DNA of 50,980 nucleotides. It comes from Anaerolineae bacterium. Its GTDB lineage: Bacteria > Chloroflexota > Anaerolineae > Aggregatilineales > Phototrophicaceae. Positions 27,272-35,481 of the stretch are shown piece after piece; position 1 is the first letter of the stretch, and the number at the start of each line of letters is the position of its first letter. The notes under the pieces are model-generated. The model saw only the letters and a list, made by a program, of their open reading frames with translations. It ran no database searches and was not told where the DNA came from. The DNA is taken from contig JALOOG010000017.1 in assembly GCA_025454525.1 (NCBI GenBank), forward strand, positions 1 through 50,980. Reading direction: 5' to 3'. A program made the translations under genes and the position numbers.

Positions 27272-27695
27272 GGACGGTCTCCTCATACACAAACGGTTCA
27301 TATAGGACAAGATCACTGTAAAACACGAATTTCTGTGCTAGATAGGGATATTGGGTTTTTGTCGAGTCATCCACTAACGCAATCGTCGTGATTTGTACCC
27401 GCGATCCGCGTAAACTATCTAACAACAAGTACAACGTTTCTGGATCAGACGATGAAGATGTGAGCAACAAGCCATAGTCGGTTTTTAATCGCCAAACTAG
27501 AGGAATCACGGCGGCGGCTAATGAACAGCAAACACACCCTCCCGCTAATCGTGTTCCTATACCTAACTTCAACGGTTCATCACCGTTGTCGATCACCGTT
27601 AGGGGGATGTTTTGCGCGGTCAATGCTTCAATTAAAGCCCGTGCAAGCTCCGTTTTGGCGCTATGACGCATCCCGGTAATGACGATTAATTGCAC
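27246..27695 (-). CDS. Miniature G3E-like protein with CxCC motif and degenerate P-loop
   Basis: The 149-residue product resembles only the N-terminal half of a COG0523 GTPase. It opens LIVITGMRHSAKTELARALIEAL, where the P-loop (GMRHSAKT, residues 8-15) keeps Lys-Thr but loses the glycine before the lysine. The metal motif GGCVCCSL (Cys54-57) is intact. The NKxD guanine motif and the whole C-terminal CobW domain are absent. It starts with GTG 7 bp after the DegT-like gene and overlaps the zinc-ribbon gene. A metal-binding accessory to the full-length GTPases nearby is my inference; it could also be a nucleotide-binding decoy. Confidence 0.75.
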   Translation of the reverse strand: MQLIVITGMRHSAKTELARALIEALTAQNIPLTVIDNGDEPLKLGIGTRLAGGCVCCSLAAAVIPLVWRLKTDYGLLLTSSSSDPETLYLLLDSLRGSRVQITTIALVDDSTKTQYPYLAQKFVFYSDLVLYEPFVYEETVHACLRLSL

Positions 27696-27701
27696 GTTGC
27701 A

Positions 27702-28868
27702 TCAATCCCCGACAGCTTCGATCGGATCTAGCATAAATAATGGGCGATAAGCGTCGTGTCCGCGGCCATACGTCCGATCCATTAAAGCGGCGTATTCCGC
27801 AGCATAAGATGGATTGATGCGCCAACGCACGCCCAAATATTCCGCAGATTTGACAATGCCTAATACACCGTGTTTGATCTCCTCAAAGGTATAGTCTGGC
27901 CCGACAGGGACATACAACCAACGGCTTAGATTGGTAGCCGTGGCGCGGTGATCTGGCGCACCGTCGGGACGCAAGGCGGCATAATGAAGCGGTTGAATCT
28001 GCGGTAGCCAACGCACAGGCGTGTTTTCTTGTTCTACATAAGCATAAAACGTGGCAACATCGCTCTCTAATGGAATTTGCACCGCAACTCCCGTGGCTAA
28101 TGCCAGACGGTTCCCTTGAGCTGTCACCAGTCCGGCCGCTTCATGTAAACCGCGCCGCACCTCATCTAGATTCTTGGTTTGCAAATCAGATAACCGGAAT
28201 AACCGTTGGCATTGGGCCAAGGCCTGCGCGGGATTGGGAATGTCGTTGGCTTGGCGCAAATTATGAACGCCGTTGTACAAGTTCTCATCACCGAACACCA
28301 ACAAAGCACCAGAACGACTGACATCGGATAGATGCAACCCATACAGCGTTACCGCCGGACGTTCGGTTGGATAAGGAAGCGGCAAGGTATCGGCATAATC
28401 AAGCCACTCCGCTTGATCGGGTTGCCATAAACCCCGTACTACTTGCGTCCAAGTCCACCGAATATCGGCTTCCCGGGAAGTGAGTTGTAAATTCGCATCA
28501 AAATCTAGAAAGCGCGGTAACGCTTTGTGATGTTTGACCGACTCGGCTAAATCATTGCTGGCATTGGCAGGGATGCCGATCGCATCACCGGGTTGAATCT
28601 TCGCGGCTTGATGCAATAATCGGCGTGCGCGGTAAGCGTCACGGATTAACAAGACTTTCGCGCCGCCTAAATATTCTGACCACGCTTTTTCCGCTGCTGC
28701 TAAGGTGACATTGGTAGGTAAAGTGGTGTTAGCGGGTAAGCTAAGCAGATCGTCTAAGGGCGGATGCGCGGCGTAATCTGCACCACGCACGGGCAACCCG
28801 CCTAGCGCTCCCACCGCGCAAAATCCCCCTAACCATAAGGTTGACCAATCAACCGGTAAATTTAACAT
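27702..28868 (-). CDS. DegT/DnrJ/EryC1-fold protein, catalytic lysine apparently lost
   Basis: A 388-residue protein whose layout looks like the fold-type-I PLP superfamily. AKIQPGDAIGIPANASNDLAES and ALPRFLDFDANLQLT resemble the DegT cofactor region, and RWLYVPVGPDYTFEEIKHGV resembles its C-terminal end. At the usual HxxK Schiff-base lysine the sequence is GLHLSDVSRSGALLVFGDE, with Asp in place of Lys. I therefore expect a non-aminotransferase role. The start is ATG 28868, two bases after the znuB stop, with GAGG upstream; earlier in-frame codons overlap znuB. Presence in a Zur-linked operon is unusual. Family call is tentative. Confidence 0.6.
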   Translation of the reverse strand: MLNLPVDWSTLWLGGFCAVGALGGLPVRGADYAAHPPLDDLLSLPANTTLPTNVTLAAAEKAWSEYLGGAKVLLIRDAYRARRLLHQAAKIQPGDAIGIPANASNDLAESVKHHKALPRFLDFDANLQLTSREADIRWTWTQVVRGLWQPDQAEWLDYADTLPLPYPTERPAVTLYGLHLSDVSRSGALLVFGDENLYNGVHNLRQANDIPNPAQALAQCQRLFRLSDLQTKNLDEVRRGLHEAAGLVTAQGNRLALATGVAVQIPLESDVATFYAYVEQENTPVRWLPQIQPLHYAALRPDGAPDHRATATNLSRWLYVPVGPDYTFEEIKHGVLGIVKSAEYLGVRWRINPSYAAEYAALMDRTYGRGHDAYRPLFMLDPIEAVGD

Positions 28869-28869
28869 C

Positions 28870-29724
28870 TTATTCCTCTCTCTCTTGTTTCTCTTGATGA
28901 ATGCGAACATTAAGCGTTTGCCATAACCACGCTAGGAAAAAAAATCCGGTACACACTAAGACAATCGCGGCCCCGGAGGAGACATTGGCGTAAAATGAGG
29001 CATATAAACCGATCACACCGGAAGATATGGCGATGATGATCGCGATGCCGATCATGTGCCAAAGGCGATGCGTTAGCAATGAAGCTGCGGCCGCGGGAGT
29101 CACCAACAGCGCGGATGTCATCACCACACCAACCACCTGAATACTACTCACCACAGCAAAGGCCAGTAAAAGCAATAAGAGGTAGCGTAATCGGGTGGTT
29201 TTTAACCCGATCATTTCGGCGTGAATTGTGTCAAATGAGGTGAGTTCCAGTTCTTTGTGAAACAGGAATAACAGTACTAGAACTCCTCCAGTCATCAATG
29301 CAATGAAGATCAGATCGTTGGAGGTCACGCCTAAAATGTTGCCGAACAGGATATGCGTAAAATCACGAAACGAACGGGTACTGCTCATCAAGAGGACACC
29401 TAAAGCAAACATACCCGTAAAGGTCACGCCAATCGCTGTATCTTCTCGGATGATTTCGCGCCGTGACAGCCAACCAATCCCCAAGGCGGTACATACCCCC
29501 GCCAATAACGCACCAATCGACAGATTGACTCCCTGTAAATATGCGATCACAACACCGGGTAAGATCGTGTGAGACAACGCATCGCCAATAAAGGCCATGC
29601 GTCGCAACACCACATATACGCCGATGCTGGCACAAACCAATCCAACCAGAGCAACCGCTATCAATGCGGATTGCATAAAATTGAATTGAAACGGGGTTAT
29701 CAGCCAATTGATGATGTCATCCAT
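28870..29724 (-). CDS. znuB: Zinc/manganese ABC transporter permease (ZnuB-like)
   Basis: The 284-residue polytopic inner-membrane protein is an ABC-3 family metal permease with about eight or nine hydrophobic helices. Diagnostic stretch: YVVLRRMAFIGDALSHTILPGVVIAY near residues 35-60, then IIREDTAIGVTFTGMFALGVLL. It forms the translocation pore for the binding protein and ATPase encoded just upstream. I start at ATG 29724, which overlaps the ATPase stop by 8 bp; a longer frame upstream would be inside the ATPase gene. No metal-specific residue distinguishes zinc from manganese; zinc follows from the ZinT domain and Zur gene. Confidence 0.92.
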   Translation of the reverse strand: MDDIINWLITPFQFNFMQSALIAVALVGLVCASIGVYVVLRRMAFIGDALSHTILPGVVIAYLQGVNLSIGALLAGVCTALGIGWLSRREIIREDTAIGVTFTGMFALGVLLMSSTRSFRDFTHILFGNILGVTSNDLIFIALMTGGVLVLLFLFHKELELTSFDTIHAEMIGLKTTRLRYLLLLLLAFAVVSSIQVVGVVMTSALLVTPAAAASLLTHRLWHMIGIAIIIAISSGVIGLYASFYANVSSGAAIVLVCTGFFFLAWLWQTLNVRIHQEKQEREE

Positions 29725-30457
29725 GTAAATTTGTCCCCGTGAAGTCTGCTGATAAGGGCATAATTTCGCGGCCTTCAGCAAGATATAGTGCGCTATCAAA
29801 ATCACTTTTTAGCCTACTGAGATCATGGGTAGCCGTGATCACGGTTTTTTTCTCCTCGCGAAGCAAGGCTAACAACTCCCCCATGAGTTGACGTGTTTCC
29901 GCATCAACCGCGTTTAAGGGTTCATCTAGTAATAACAGTTCAGCCTCTTGCGCTAAGGCCCGGGCCAAAAGCGCCCGTTGTTGTTGCCCGCCCGAAAGTT
30001 GACTGATCTGGCGTTCGCGTAAATCACTCAAACCTAAGCGCTCAATGACATGATCGGCCACGCGCCAATCATCTTGTGAGGGGCGCTTAAACCAACCTAA
30101 ATGAACATAACGTCCGGTCAATACCAATTTGCGTAGGGTAATCGGGAAATGCCAATCGATCTCTCCACGTTGTGGTAAATAAGCGACACGATGATGACAA
30201 GCGCCCGGTGGATTCCCATAAATGGCGATGCTACCGGAACGAATGGGCAATAACCCGGCGACGGTCTTAAGCAAAGTGGATTTGCCCGCGCCGTTATGTC
30301 CGACTAAGGCAATCTGTGATCCGATCGGCACACGAAGGCTTACGCCTTTTAATGCCAGTCGCCGTGTGTTTGGGTAGACAGCGGTGAGATCACGCACTTC
30401 TAGCGCTAACGCCCCGGCCACTGCATCCTTATGAACACGACGACTGTAGGGAAACAT
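29717..30457 (-). CDS. znuC: Zinc ABC transporter ATPase (ZnuC-like)
   Basis: A 246-residue ABC ATPase. Walker A is GHNGAGKST (near residues 53-61), the Q-loop is LPQRGEIDW, the signature is QLSGGQQQRALLARALAQ, and Walker B is LLLLDEPLNAVD followed by the H-loop in ITATHDLS. It drives uptake of a divalent cation through the ZnuB-like permease. The start ATG is 2 bp after the znuA stop, and the stop overlaps znuB, so the three subunits are coupled. Confidence 0.94.
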   Translation of the reverse strand: MFPYSRRVHKDAVAGALALEVRDLTAVYPNTRRLALKGVSLRVPIGSQIALVGHNGAGKSTLLKTVAGLLPIRSGSIAIYGNPPGACHHRVAYLPQRGEIDWHFPITLRKLVLTGRYVHLGWFKRPSQDDWRVADHVIERLGLSDLRERQISQLSGGQQQRALLARALAQEAELLLLDEPLNAVDAETRQLMGELLALLREEKKTVITATHDLSRLKSDFDSALYLAEGREIMPLSADFTGTNLHG

Positions 30458-30459
30458 GG

Positions 30460-32016
30460 CTACCGCAGGGCCTCGGTGATGGTATCGATGTTATAGCGGA
30501 GCATACTGATATAGCTTTCGCCCGGCGTTCCTAATTGACCTAAAGCATCGGTGTATAAGGCAGGCGCAACTTGAACGCCGGCTTCGTCCGCTACCTGCTC
30601 AATTAGATCTGGGTTGGTGATATTTTCGGCAAAGATCGCGGGGATGCCGCTTTCCTCAATTTCAACGGCTAATTCTGCAATTTCACCCGCGCCGGGATCT
30701 GCGGCTTCGGTGGAAATAGACCCCAACACATTTAGCACCTCAAAACCATATTCCTCTGCGAAATACCCAAAGGTGTCATGTGAGGTGACAAGGATACGGT
30801 TCGCTTCTGGGATCAGGGTCACTTGTGAGCGGATATATTCATCTAATGCGGTCAATTCCGCAATATAGGCTTCGGCGTTGGTTTCATATTCTGCTGCGTT
30901 CGTCGGGTCAAGTTCGATCAGAGCATCTCGGATATTTTCTGTCATCACGATACCATTGTTCGGATCATGCCAGATATGCGGATCAAATTCGCCATGCTCA
31001 TGATCATGGTCATGGTCTTCTTCCTCGCTCATCATGGCCATTTCTTCATCCGTGATGGCGATCTCTCGGCCGACCACCCCGGCGACATATATTCCCAAGG
31101 GGCGGGCATTGGCTTCATAGACGAGAATGATGTCAGCAGCGGTAGTGCCTACTGGGTAAAGTGACGGGAAAAAAACCCCGTTTTCTTCAATGAGCGTTTC
31201 GAGATCACCACTGCCATAGCTCATGTGGAAGTGCGGGATGCTGCCTTCTTCGGCGGCATGAATGGGATTGAGCAGCAAATACTGATACCCAGCATCCAGA
31301 CAAGTTGCCTCGGTGGTGTCAAAAATAGACCAAGTTTCCCCTTCAACTTGGGGGATAGGATGTGTTTCGACAAAAGCATAGGTACAAGTCAAGTCACCGT
31401 CAGAATGTCCGAATGTGACACGATCCCCATTTACCGAAAAGGTATCAAATGAGGTTACGTTGGTCATTTGCCAATAGGTGTTTAGATCTTCGGTCGTCAA
31501 TTCGGGTGTCGTGGCGATCACCGCTTCCCAACCGGGTTGGAGGGCATCAACACCAAAGGATGAGGCACTCATGAACTCACCTTGCCATGCTTCTAAGGTG
31601 GTTGGTGCTTCCATGTGATCATGATCGCCTTCATGTTCGTGTTCTTCATGTTCTTCATGTTCTTCAAAAGCCAACGGTTCGATCCCTTCGCTCACTACGA
31701 TACGGGTAGCCGTTGAACCTGATGCCTCATACAAGTCATCTAGCCAAGTTTCAAATTCCAGTCCGTTTTCAAAAATGAGATCCGCTTCGGATAAGACGAT
31801 CGCATCTTGAGGGGTGGGTTCATAGACGTGTGAGTCGCCATCGGGCCCGACTAAAACAGTAAGTTCAATCTGATCTCCAGCGATATTCTGTACAATGTCA
31901 CCCAAAATGCTATAAGTGGCCACCACGCGCAGCGGTTCTGGTTGTGCGACAACGATAGATCCACTCCAAGCGAAAACCAAAAATAGACATAATGCGGTTA
32001 AGCGGCGTAAAGCCAT
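30460..32016 (-). CDS. znuA: ZnuA zinc-binding protein with an inserted ZinT-like domain
   Basis: The 518-residue exported protein has a signal peptide (about 1-24) and a cluster-A-I metal-binding fold. ZnuA ligands are visible: His63 in [10 protein letters not shown], His347 in DPHIWHDP, His413 in TSHDTFGYF, and Asp490 in LYTDALG. Ordinary ZnuA has one His-rich loop between the first and second ligands. Here that loop (117-134, [15 protein letters not shown]) is followed by a 150-residue domain (about 140-288) that resembles ZinT/Yod[32 protein letters not shown], and PHFHMSYG (262-264 HFH). A second His/Asp run (334-341) follows before DPHIW. In AdcA-type proteins ZinT is C-terminal, so this insertion is unusual. 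Confidence 0.9.
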   Translation of the reverse strand: MALRRLTALCLFLVFAWSGSIVVAQPEPLRVVATYSILGDIVQNIAGDQIELTVLVGPDGDSHVYEPTPQDAIVLSEADLIFENGLEFETWLDDLYEASGSTATRIVVSEGIEPLAFEEHEEHEEHEHEGDHDHMEAPTTLEAWQGEFMSASSFGVDALQPGWEAVIATTPELTTEDLNTYWQMTNVTSFDTFSVNGDRVTFGHSDGDLTCTYAFVETHPIPQVEGETWSIFDTTEATCLDAGYQYLLLNPIHAAEEGSIPHFHMSYGSGDLETLIEENGVFFPSLYPVGTTAADIILVYEANARPLGIYVAGVVGREIAITDEEMAMMSEEEDHDHDHEHGEFDPHIWHDPNNGIVMTENIRDALIELDPTNAAEYETNAEAYIAELTALDEYIRSQVTLIPEANRILVTSHDTFGYFAEEYGFEVLNVLGSISTEAADPGAGEIAELAVEIEESGIPAIFAENITNPDLIEQVADEAGVQVAPALYTDALGQLGTPGESYISMLRYNIDTITEALR

Positions 32017-32044
32017 GTTTTCCTCTTTTCAGTCACTAAAATCA

Positions 32045-32485
32045 TTAAGAATGTTGCTGACAGGCCACGCAAGTACCGAAAAGTTGCAAACGACTATCGG
32101 TGATGTGGTGACCACTAGAGCGTTCACTTTGATGTATGAGATCATGTAGCGGTTGTCCGTCAAGATAATCTGCGCGTCCGCAGACCAGACAGATAAACAG
32201 CATCATGGGTTCAGGCAAGGTTGGCAGAAAAGAACAACACCCTTGATAGCCATGAATACGACGCAATAGATTTAAGCTTTCCAATTTCTCTACCATGCGA
32301 TAAACCGTGGCCCGCCCGGTTTCTGGACGAATCTGACGCGCTGTTTCCCAAACTTGTTCAGCACTTAACGGAATCTCTGTATGTGCCAAGATATGGACTA
32401 GCATTTCCTGTACATCGGTTATGCGGCACCCGTTTTCACGCAAGGCCGTCAACCATTTATTCGCGTCGATTGTGTGTGCCAACAT
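32045..32485 (-). CDS. zur: Fur-family regulator, probably Zur
   Basis: The 146-residue protein has a winged-helix DNA-binding half (ENGCRITDVQEMLVHILAH, GRATVYRMVEKLESLNLL) and a dimerisation half with two CxxC knuckles (CLVCG and CVACQ) that hold the structural zinc. It lies 28 bp upstream of znuA on the same strand, so it controls its own operon. Two palindromic operators stand in the promoter it shares with the divergent COG0523 gene. Zinc as the effector is inferred from these neighbours; sequence cannot exclude another metal. The start is ATG 32485, one codon after a GTG. Confidence 0.9.
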   Translation of the reverse strand: MLAHTIDANKWLTALRENGCRITDVQEMLVHILAHTEIPLSAEQVWETARQIRPETGRATVYRMVEKLESLNLLRRIHGYQGCCSFLPTLPEPMMLFICLVCGRADYLDGQPLHDLIHQSERSSGHHITDSRLQLFGTCVACQQHS

Positions 32486-32514
32486 CACCCCACCTTACCA
32501 CCCTTGCGTCATCA

Positions 32515-32533
32515 ATTGATACCAAGTATCATT
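32515..32533. promoter_or_regulatory. Putative Zur operator 1
   Basis: ATTGATAC-CAA-GTATCATT is a near-perfect palindrome (core TGATAC/GTATCA). It lies 30 bp upstream of the zur start and 27 bp, centre to centre, from operator 2. Confidence 0.75.
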
Positions 32534-32541
32534 TACAGTGT

Positions 32542-32560
32542 ATTGATACCACGTATCAAT
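32542..32560. promoter_or_regulatory. Putative Zur operator 2
   Basis: ATTGATAC-CAC-GTATCAAT is a perfect 8-bp inverted repeat around a 3-bp spacer. Its position fits a minus-strand promoter with TTGTCA, 17 bp and TATCAA, whose -10 would lie inside the site. Repression of both divergent transcripts is expected. Confidence 0.78.
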
Positions 32561-32762
32561 TAGATTGACAAGATCGAATTGAAGTGGGTGCGGTTTGAAC
32601 CAAAAACGGGATCTCCCTTTTGCTGAAGGTGTGGAAAGAGTGAGTTAGAAAAACACAGCGAGTCGCTCGTATTTGGGTTTTAGAGAAGATCCTTAACCGT
32701 GAAACTTACTGCGTTGCCCGTCGTTTAACACCCTTATAAATCAGAATGGAGGCGTATCTGTT

Positions 32763-33863
32763 ATGAATAAATATAATTTTCCAGTTCCTATGACTATTCT
32801 GAGCGGCTTTCTTGGTGCCGGCAAAACAACGCTGCTTAATCATATTTTGCATGGCAACCACGGTCTAAAGATCGCCATTTTAGTGAACGACTTTGGCGCG
32901 ATCAACATTGACGCGCAATTGGTGGTAGGGGTAGAAGGCGAAACGATCAACCTGTCTAACGGCTGTATCTGTTGCACAATTCGCGGTGATTTACTCAAGG
33001 AAAGCCTCAAATTGCTCCAACGGGAAGATCCGCCCGAATATATCATCATTGAAACCAGTGGTGTTTCTGATCCTGTTGCGGTTGCCAATACCTTCTTGAT
33101 GCCGGAGGTGAAACCTCTGGTGCGTTTGGATAGTATTCTTGTTGTGGTTGATGCGGAACATATCCAAACCTTAGAAGAAGAATATTATATGCTGGCGATC
33201 GATCAAATTGCGGTTGCAGACATTGTGATCTTAAACAAAGTTGATCTCATTACCCCGGAAGAACTTCAGGACATCAAAACTAAGCTCATCCGTGGTATTG
33301 TGCCAGAGGCCCGCATTTTAGAAGTGACCTATGGACAAGTGCCGTTAGAATTGGTGCTAGGCGTAGGGCAGTATGCCTTAGAGCGGGTGTGGCAACGCGA
33401 GGTGAAAGATGTGCATGTGCATGGGGCAGAAGAGGAGGATGATCATCATCATGAACACGAACATGAACACGATGAACATACGCATCATGAACATACAGAT
33501 CATACCCTTGTTTTTAGCACATGGAGTTGGACAACCGATAAACGATTGTCACTCAAGGCATTGCGGGCTATGTTTGAAGAATTACCGAACACCATTTACC
33601 GCGCTAAAGGGGTCGTTCATCTGGATGATGTACCAGATAACATGGTTATTCTTCAGATGGTGGGTAAGCGTGCGAGTTTAACACTGGCTGGCGAATGGGG
33701 AGATGAAACACCCCGTACTCAGATCGTGATGATTGCTTCACATGGGGGCTTAGATGTCGAAACGCTTCGTCAGCAATTGATGGAGTGTGTGGTTGAAGAT
33801 GAACATGATGCCCAAAAACAGAATATTAACCCTAAAACTGAGTGGATGCGACAACCGCGATAA
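32763..33863 (+). CDS. Second COG0523 (G3E) GTPase with His-rich loop
   Basis: The 366-residue protein has Walker A GFLGAGKT (15-22), CxCC in SNGCICCTIRGD (68-71), IIETSGVSDP, and NKVD. A His/Asp/Glu-rich loop (about residues 215-250: DDHHHEHEHEHDEHTHHEH and around) precedes the CobW_C domain, as in zinc-handling members such as YeiR-like proteins. It is divergent from zur and shares the two operators, so it should be induced in low zinc. The two COG0523 proteins in this locus differ in length and in where their histidines lie. GGAGG is upstream of ATG. Confidence 0.93.
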   Translation: MNKYNFPVPMTILSGFLGAGKTTLLNHILHGNHGLKIAILVNDFGAINIDAQLVVGVEGETINLSNGCICCTIRGDLLKESLKLLQREDPPEYIIIETSGVSDPVAVANTFLMPEVKPLVRLDSILVVVDAEHIQTLEEEYYMLAIDQIAVADIVILNKVDLITPEELQDIKTKLIRGIVPEARILEVTYGQVPLELVLGVGQYALERVWQREVKDVHVHGAEEEDDHHHEHEHEHDEHTHHEHTDHTLVFSTWSWTTDKRLSLKALRAMFEELPNTIYRAKGVVHLDDVPDNMVILQMVGKRASLTLAGEWGDETPRTQIVMIASHGGLDVETLRQQLMECVVEDEHDAQKQNINPKTEWMRQPR

Positions 33864-34060
33864 TTTCTAGTCACCGTGAGTTAAACGTAGGCATTGGAAT
33901 ATTGAACGGTTTGCATGATGGACGTTTAGGTGATGTTGCTCATGCAATCGTCATACTTCTCAATGCCTCTACGACGCTAAAGCGCTCCGCTACTTTGCTC
34001 AGAAACCCTATCGCACGCATGACACTTTTGGGTGTTGCGTGGCGGATAAGCCCTGTAAGG

Positions 34061-35344
34061 TTAATTCATAAGCTCTTGATAGAGTTGGATTAAAGAGGGC
34101 GGGACGGGGAGTTGTTGATGCTCATACAACAATTCCAAGTTTCGGTAATGTAAGATGGCCTCGACACGCCGACCTAATAAAGCCAATAAGCGCATGAGTG
34201 CGAGATTGATGTCTAACAGCAACGGATCGGCCTCTAGGATCTTTTGGTAGATCATCAAGGTATGTTCATAATTTTGACGTTGTAGGGCATCTTGTGCCAA
34301 GCAGCGTAGGGCCTCAATGTACCCTTCGCGAAAATCGGCGCGCCGCTCCTCGATCCAAGGTTCGGTATGGGTTTTGAGGTAAGGGCCACGATACAAACGC
34401 GAGGCATAATACCAAGACTCTAACGCTTCTGCATTGTTGGGATCACGCGCCATGATCAAGGCCTTGACAAATTCAATCGTGTCGTAATACATCGGTAGGT
34501 TATGATCAAAGCGGTAATAGCCGTCTTGATGTTCTAAAACATCCCTGTGTAAAGCACGATGCAAGCGGCGTTTGGTGACATGAAAGATGTTAACGGAATC
34601 ATCTCCATTGAGTTCTGGCCAAAAAGCGCGGCAAATGTTGGTTCTGGTAATGGTGGGACGATCCAAAGCATAAAACAACATTAAACGCGGGAGATGACCT
34701 TCCCATGAATCCACAAATTCACCATTCAAACGGACAAAGCCGGGCCCTAAAGCGTAAACCTCCAAAATGGATTCTTCATGATTGGCAAATCCGTAAAAGT
34801 TGTCCATCAAGCGCTCATCATCTAATAACAAGGTGGCACGGTTGCGTGCGATCAATCCCATCCATGATAAACGCGGCATCGTCCGACTATTGATGATTAA
34901 GGTACAATTGAGAGGTAATTCTAGCGTTAGGCGCTCAATAAAATATTGCACCTCATCCGAGAGATCACAATAATCGTACTCATCAAAAATCAAGATGTAG
35001 GGACGGTCGCTTAGCTCAGCGAGATCCTTAATAAACGTATGAAGGATCAGTGGTAAATTCTGCTCCCACGGTTCATAAATCGAGTCGGGTAATAGGATAG
35101 TATGCTGGCCAAAAGTGGGTTTTTGGGCGGCTAAACGGTGGATGATGTTGTTTAAAAACGAAGCGATGTCTACATCATCAAAGTGAAATGGGTAGTAAAA
35201 TGTTTGGAAACTGGGATCGCAGGCTAGACGCGCTACTAGCAAACTACGATAACGGCTGTTAGGATGCAACAAGACCACCGGACTTTGGTGGATGTATTGT
35301 CGCAAGGTTTGATACGCTTTTTCTAAATTGAATGGTAATTTCAT
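34061..35344 (-). CDS. Regulator with degenerate STAND-like NTPase and BTAD domain
   Basis: A 427-residue putative transcriptional regulator. Residues about 1-190 look like a MalT/STAND-type NTPase core: Walker B ILIFDEYDYCD is present, but the expected P-loop position (LLHPNSRYRSLLVARLA) has no GK(S/T), so ATP binding is doubtful. Residues about 205-290 look like a winged-helix (MLFYALDRPTITRTNICRAFWPE, VNIFHVTKRRLHRALH). Residues about 290-427 are a BTAD/TPR region (YEHTLMIYQKILEADPLLLDINLALMRLLALLGR), as in SARP proteins. The divergent membrane gene 137 bp away is a candidate target; an inverted repeat lies between them. Confidence 0.78.
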   Translation of the reverse strand: MKLPFNLEKAYQTLRQYIHQSPVVLLHPNSRYRSLLVARLACDPSFQTFYYPFHFDDVDIASFLNNIIHRLAAQKPTFGQHTILLPDSIYEPWEQNLPLILHTFIKDLAELSDRPYILIFDEYDYCDLSDEVQYFIERLTLELPLNCTLIINSRTMPRLSWMGLIARNRATLLLDDERLMDNFYGFANHEESILEVYALGPGFVRLNGEFVDSWEGHLPRLMLFYALDRPTITRTNICRAFWPELNGDDSVNIFHVTKRRLHRALHRDVLEHQDGYYRFDHNLPMYYDTIEFVKALIMARDPNNAEALESWYYASRLYRGPYLKTHTEPWIEERRADFREGYIEALRCLAQDALQRQNYEHTLMIYQKILEADPLLLDINLALMRLLALLGRRVEAILHYRNLELLYEHQQLPVPPSLIQLYQELMN

Positions 35345-35391
35345 CGGCGACGGCTTTCGGCGATTAGAATAAGTAAATGGTTATCCGATTG

Positions 35392-35417
35392 TACCAAAGA
35401 AAGTACATACTTTGGTA
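35392..35417. promoter_or_regulatory. Inverted repeat between divergent regulator and membrane gene
   Basis: TACCAAAG (35392-35399) and CTTTGGTA (35410-35417) are perfect 8-bp arms with a 10-bp spacer. The position, 48 bp upstream of the regulator start, suits an operator. No protein is assigned by sequence. Confidence 0.45.
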
Positions 35418-35481
35418 ACAAGGTTAGCGCAAAATTAATGCAATCTTCATTAAAATTTATCTGTAGATTGAGAGGACAATC

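Noticed and set aside
33864-34060. Inverted repeat TTGCATGA/TCATGCAA (33911-33918, 33940-33947) as an operator or terminator
   Set aside because: Only 8 bp with a 21-nt loop, between a gene end and an antiparallel gene end, and not supported by a T tract or spacing.
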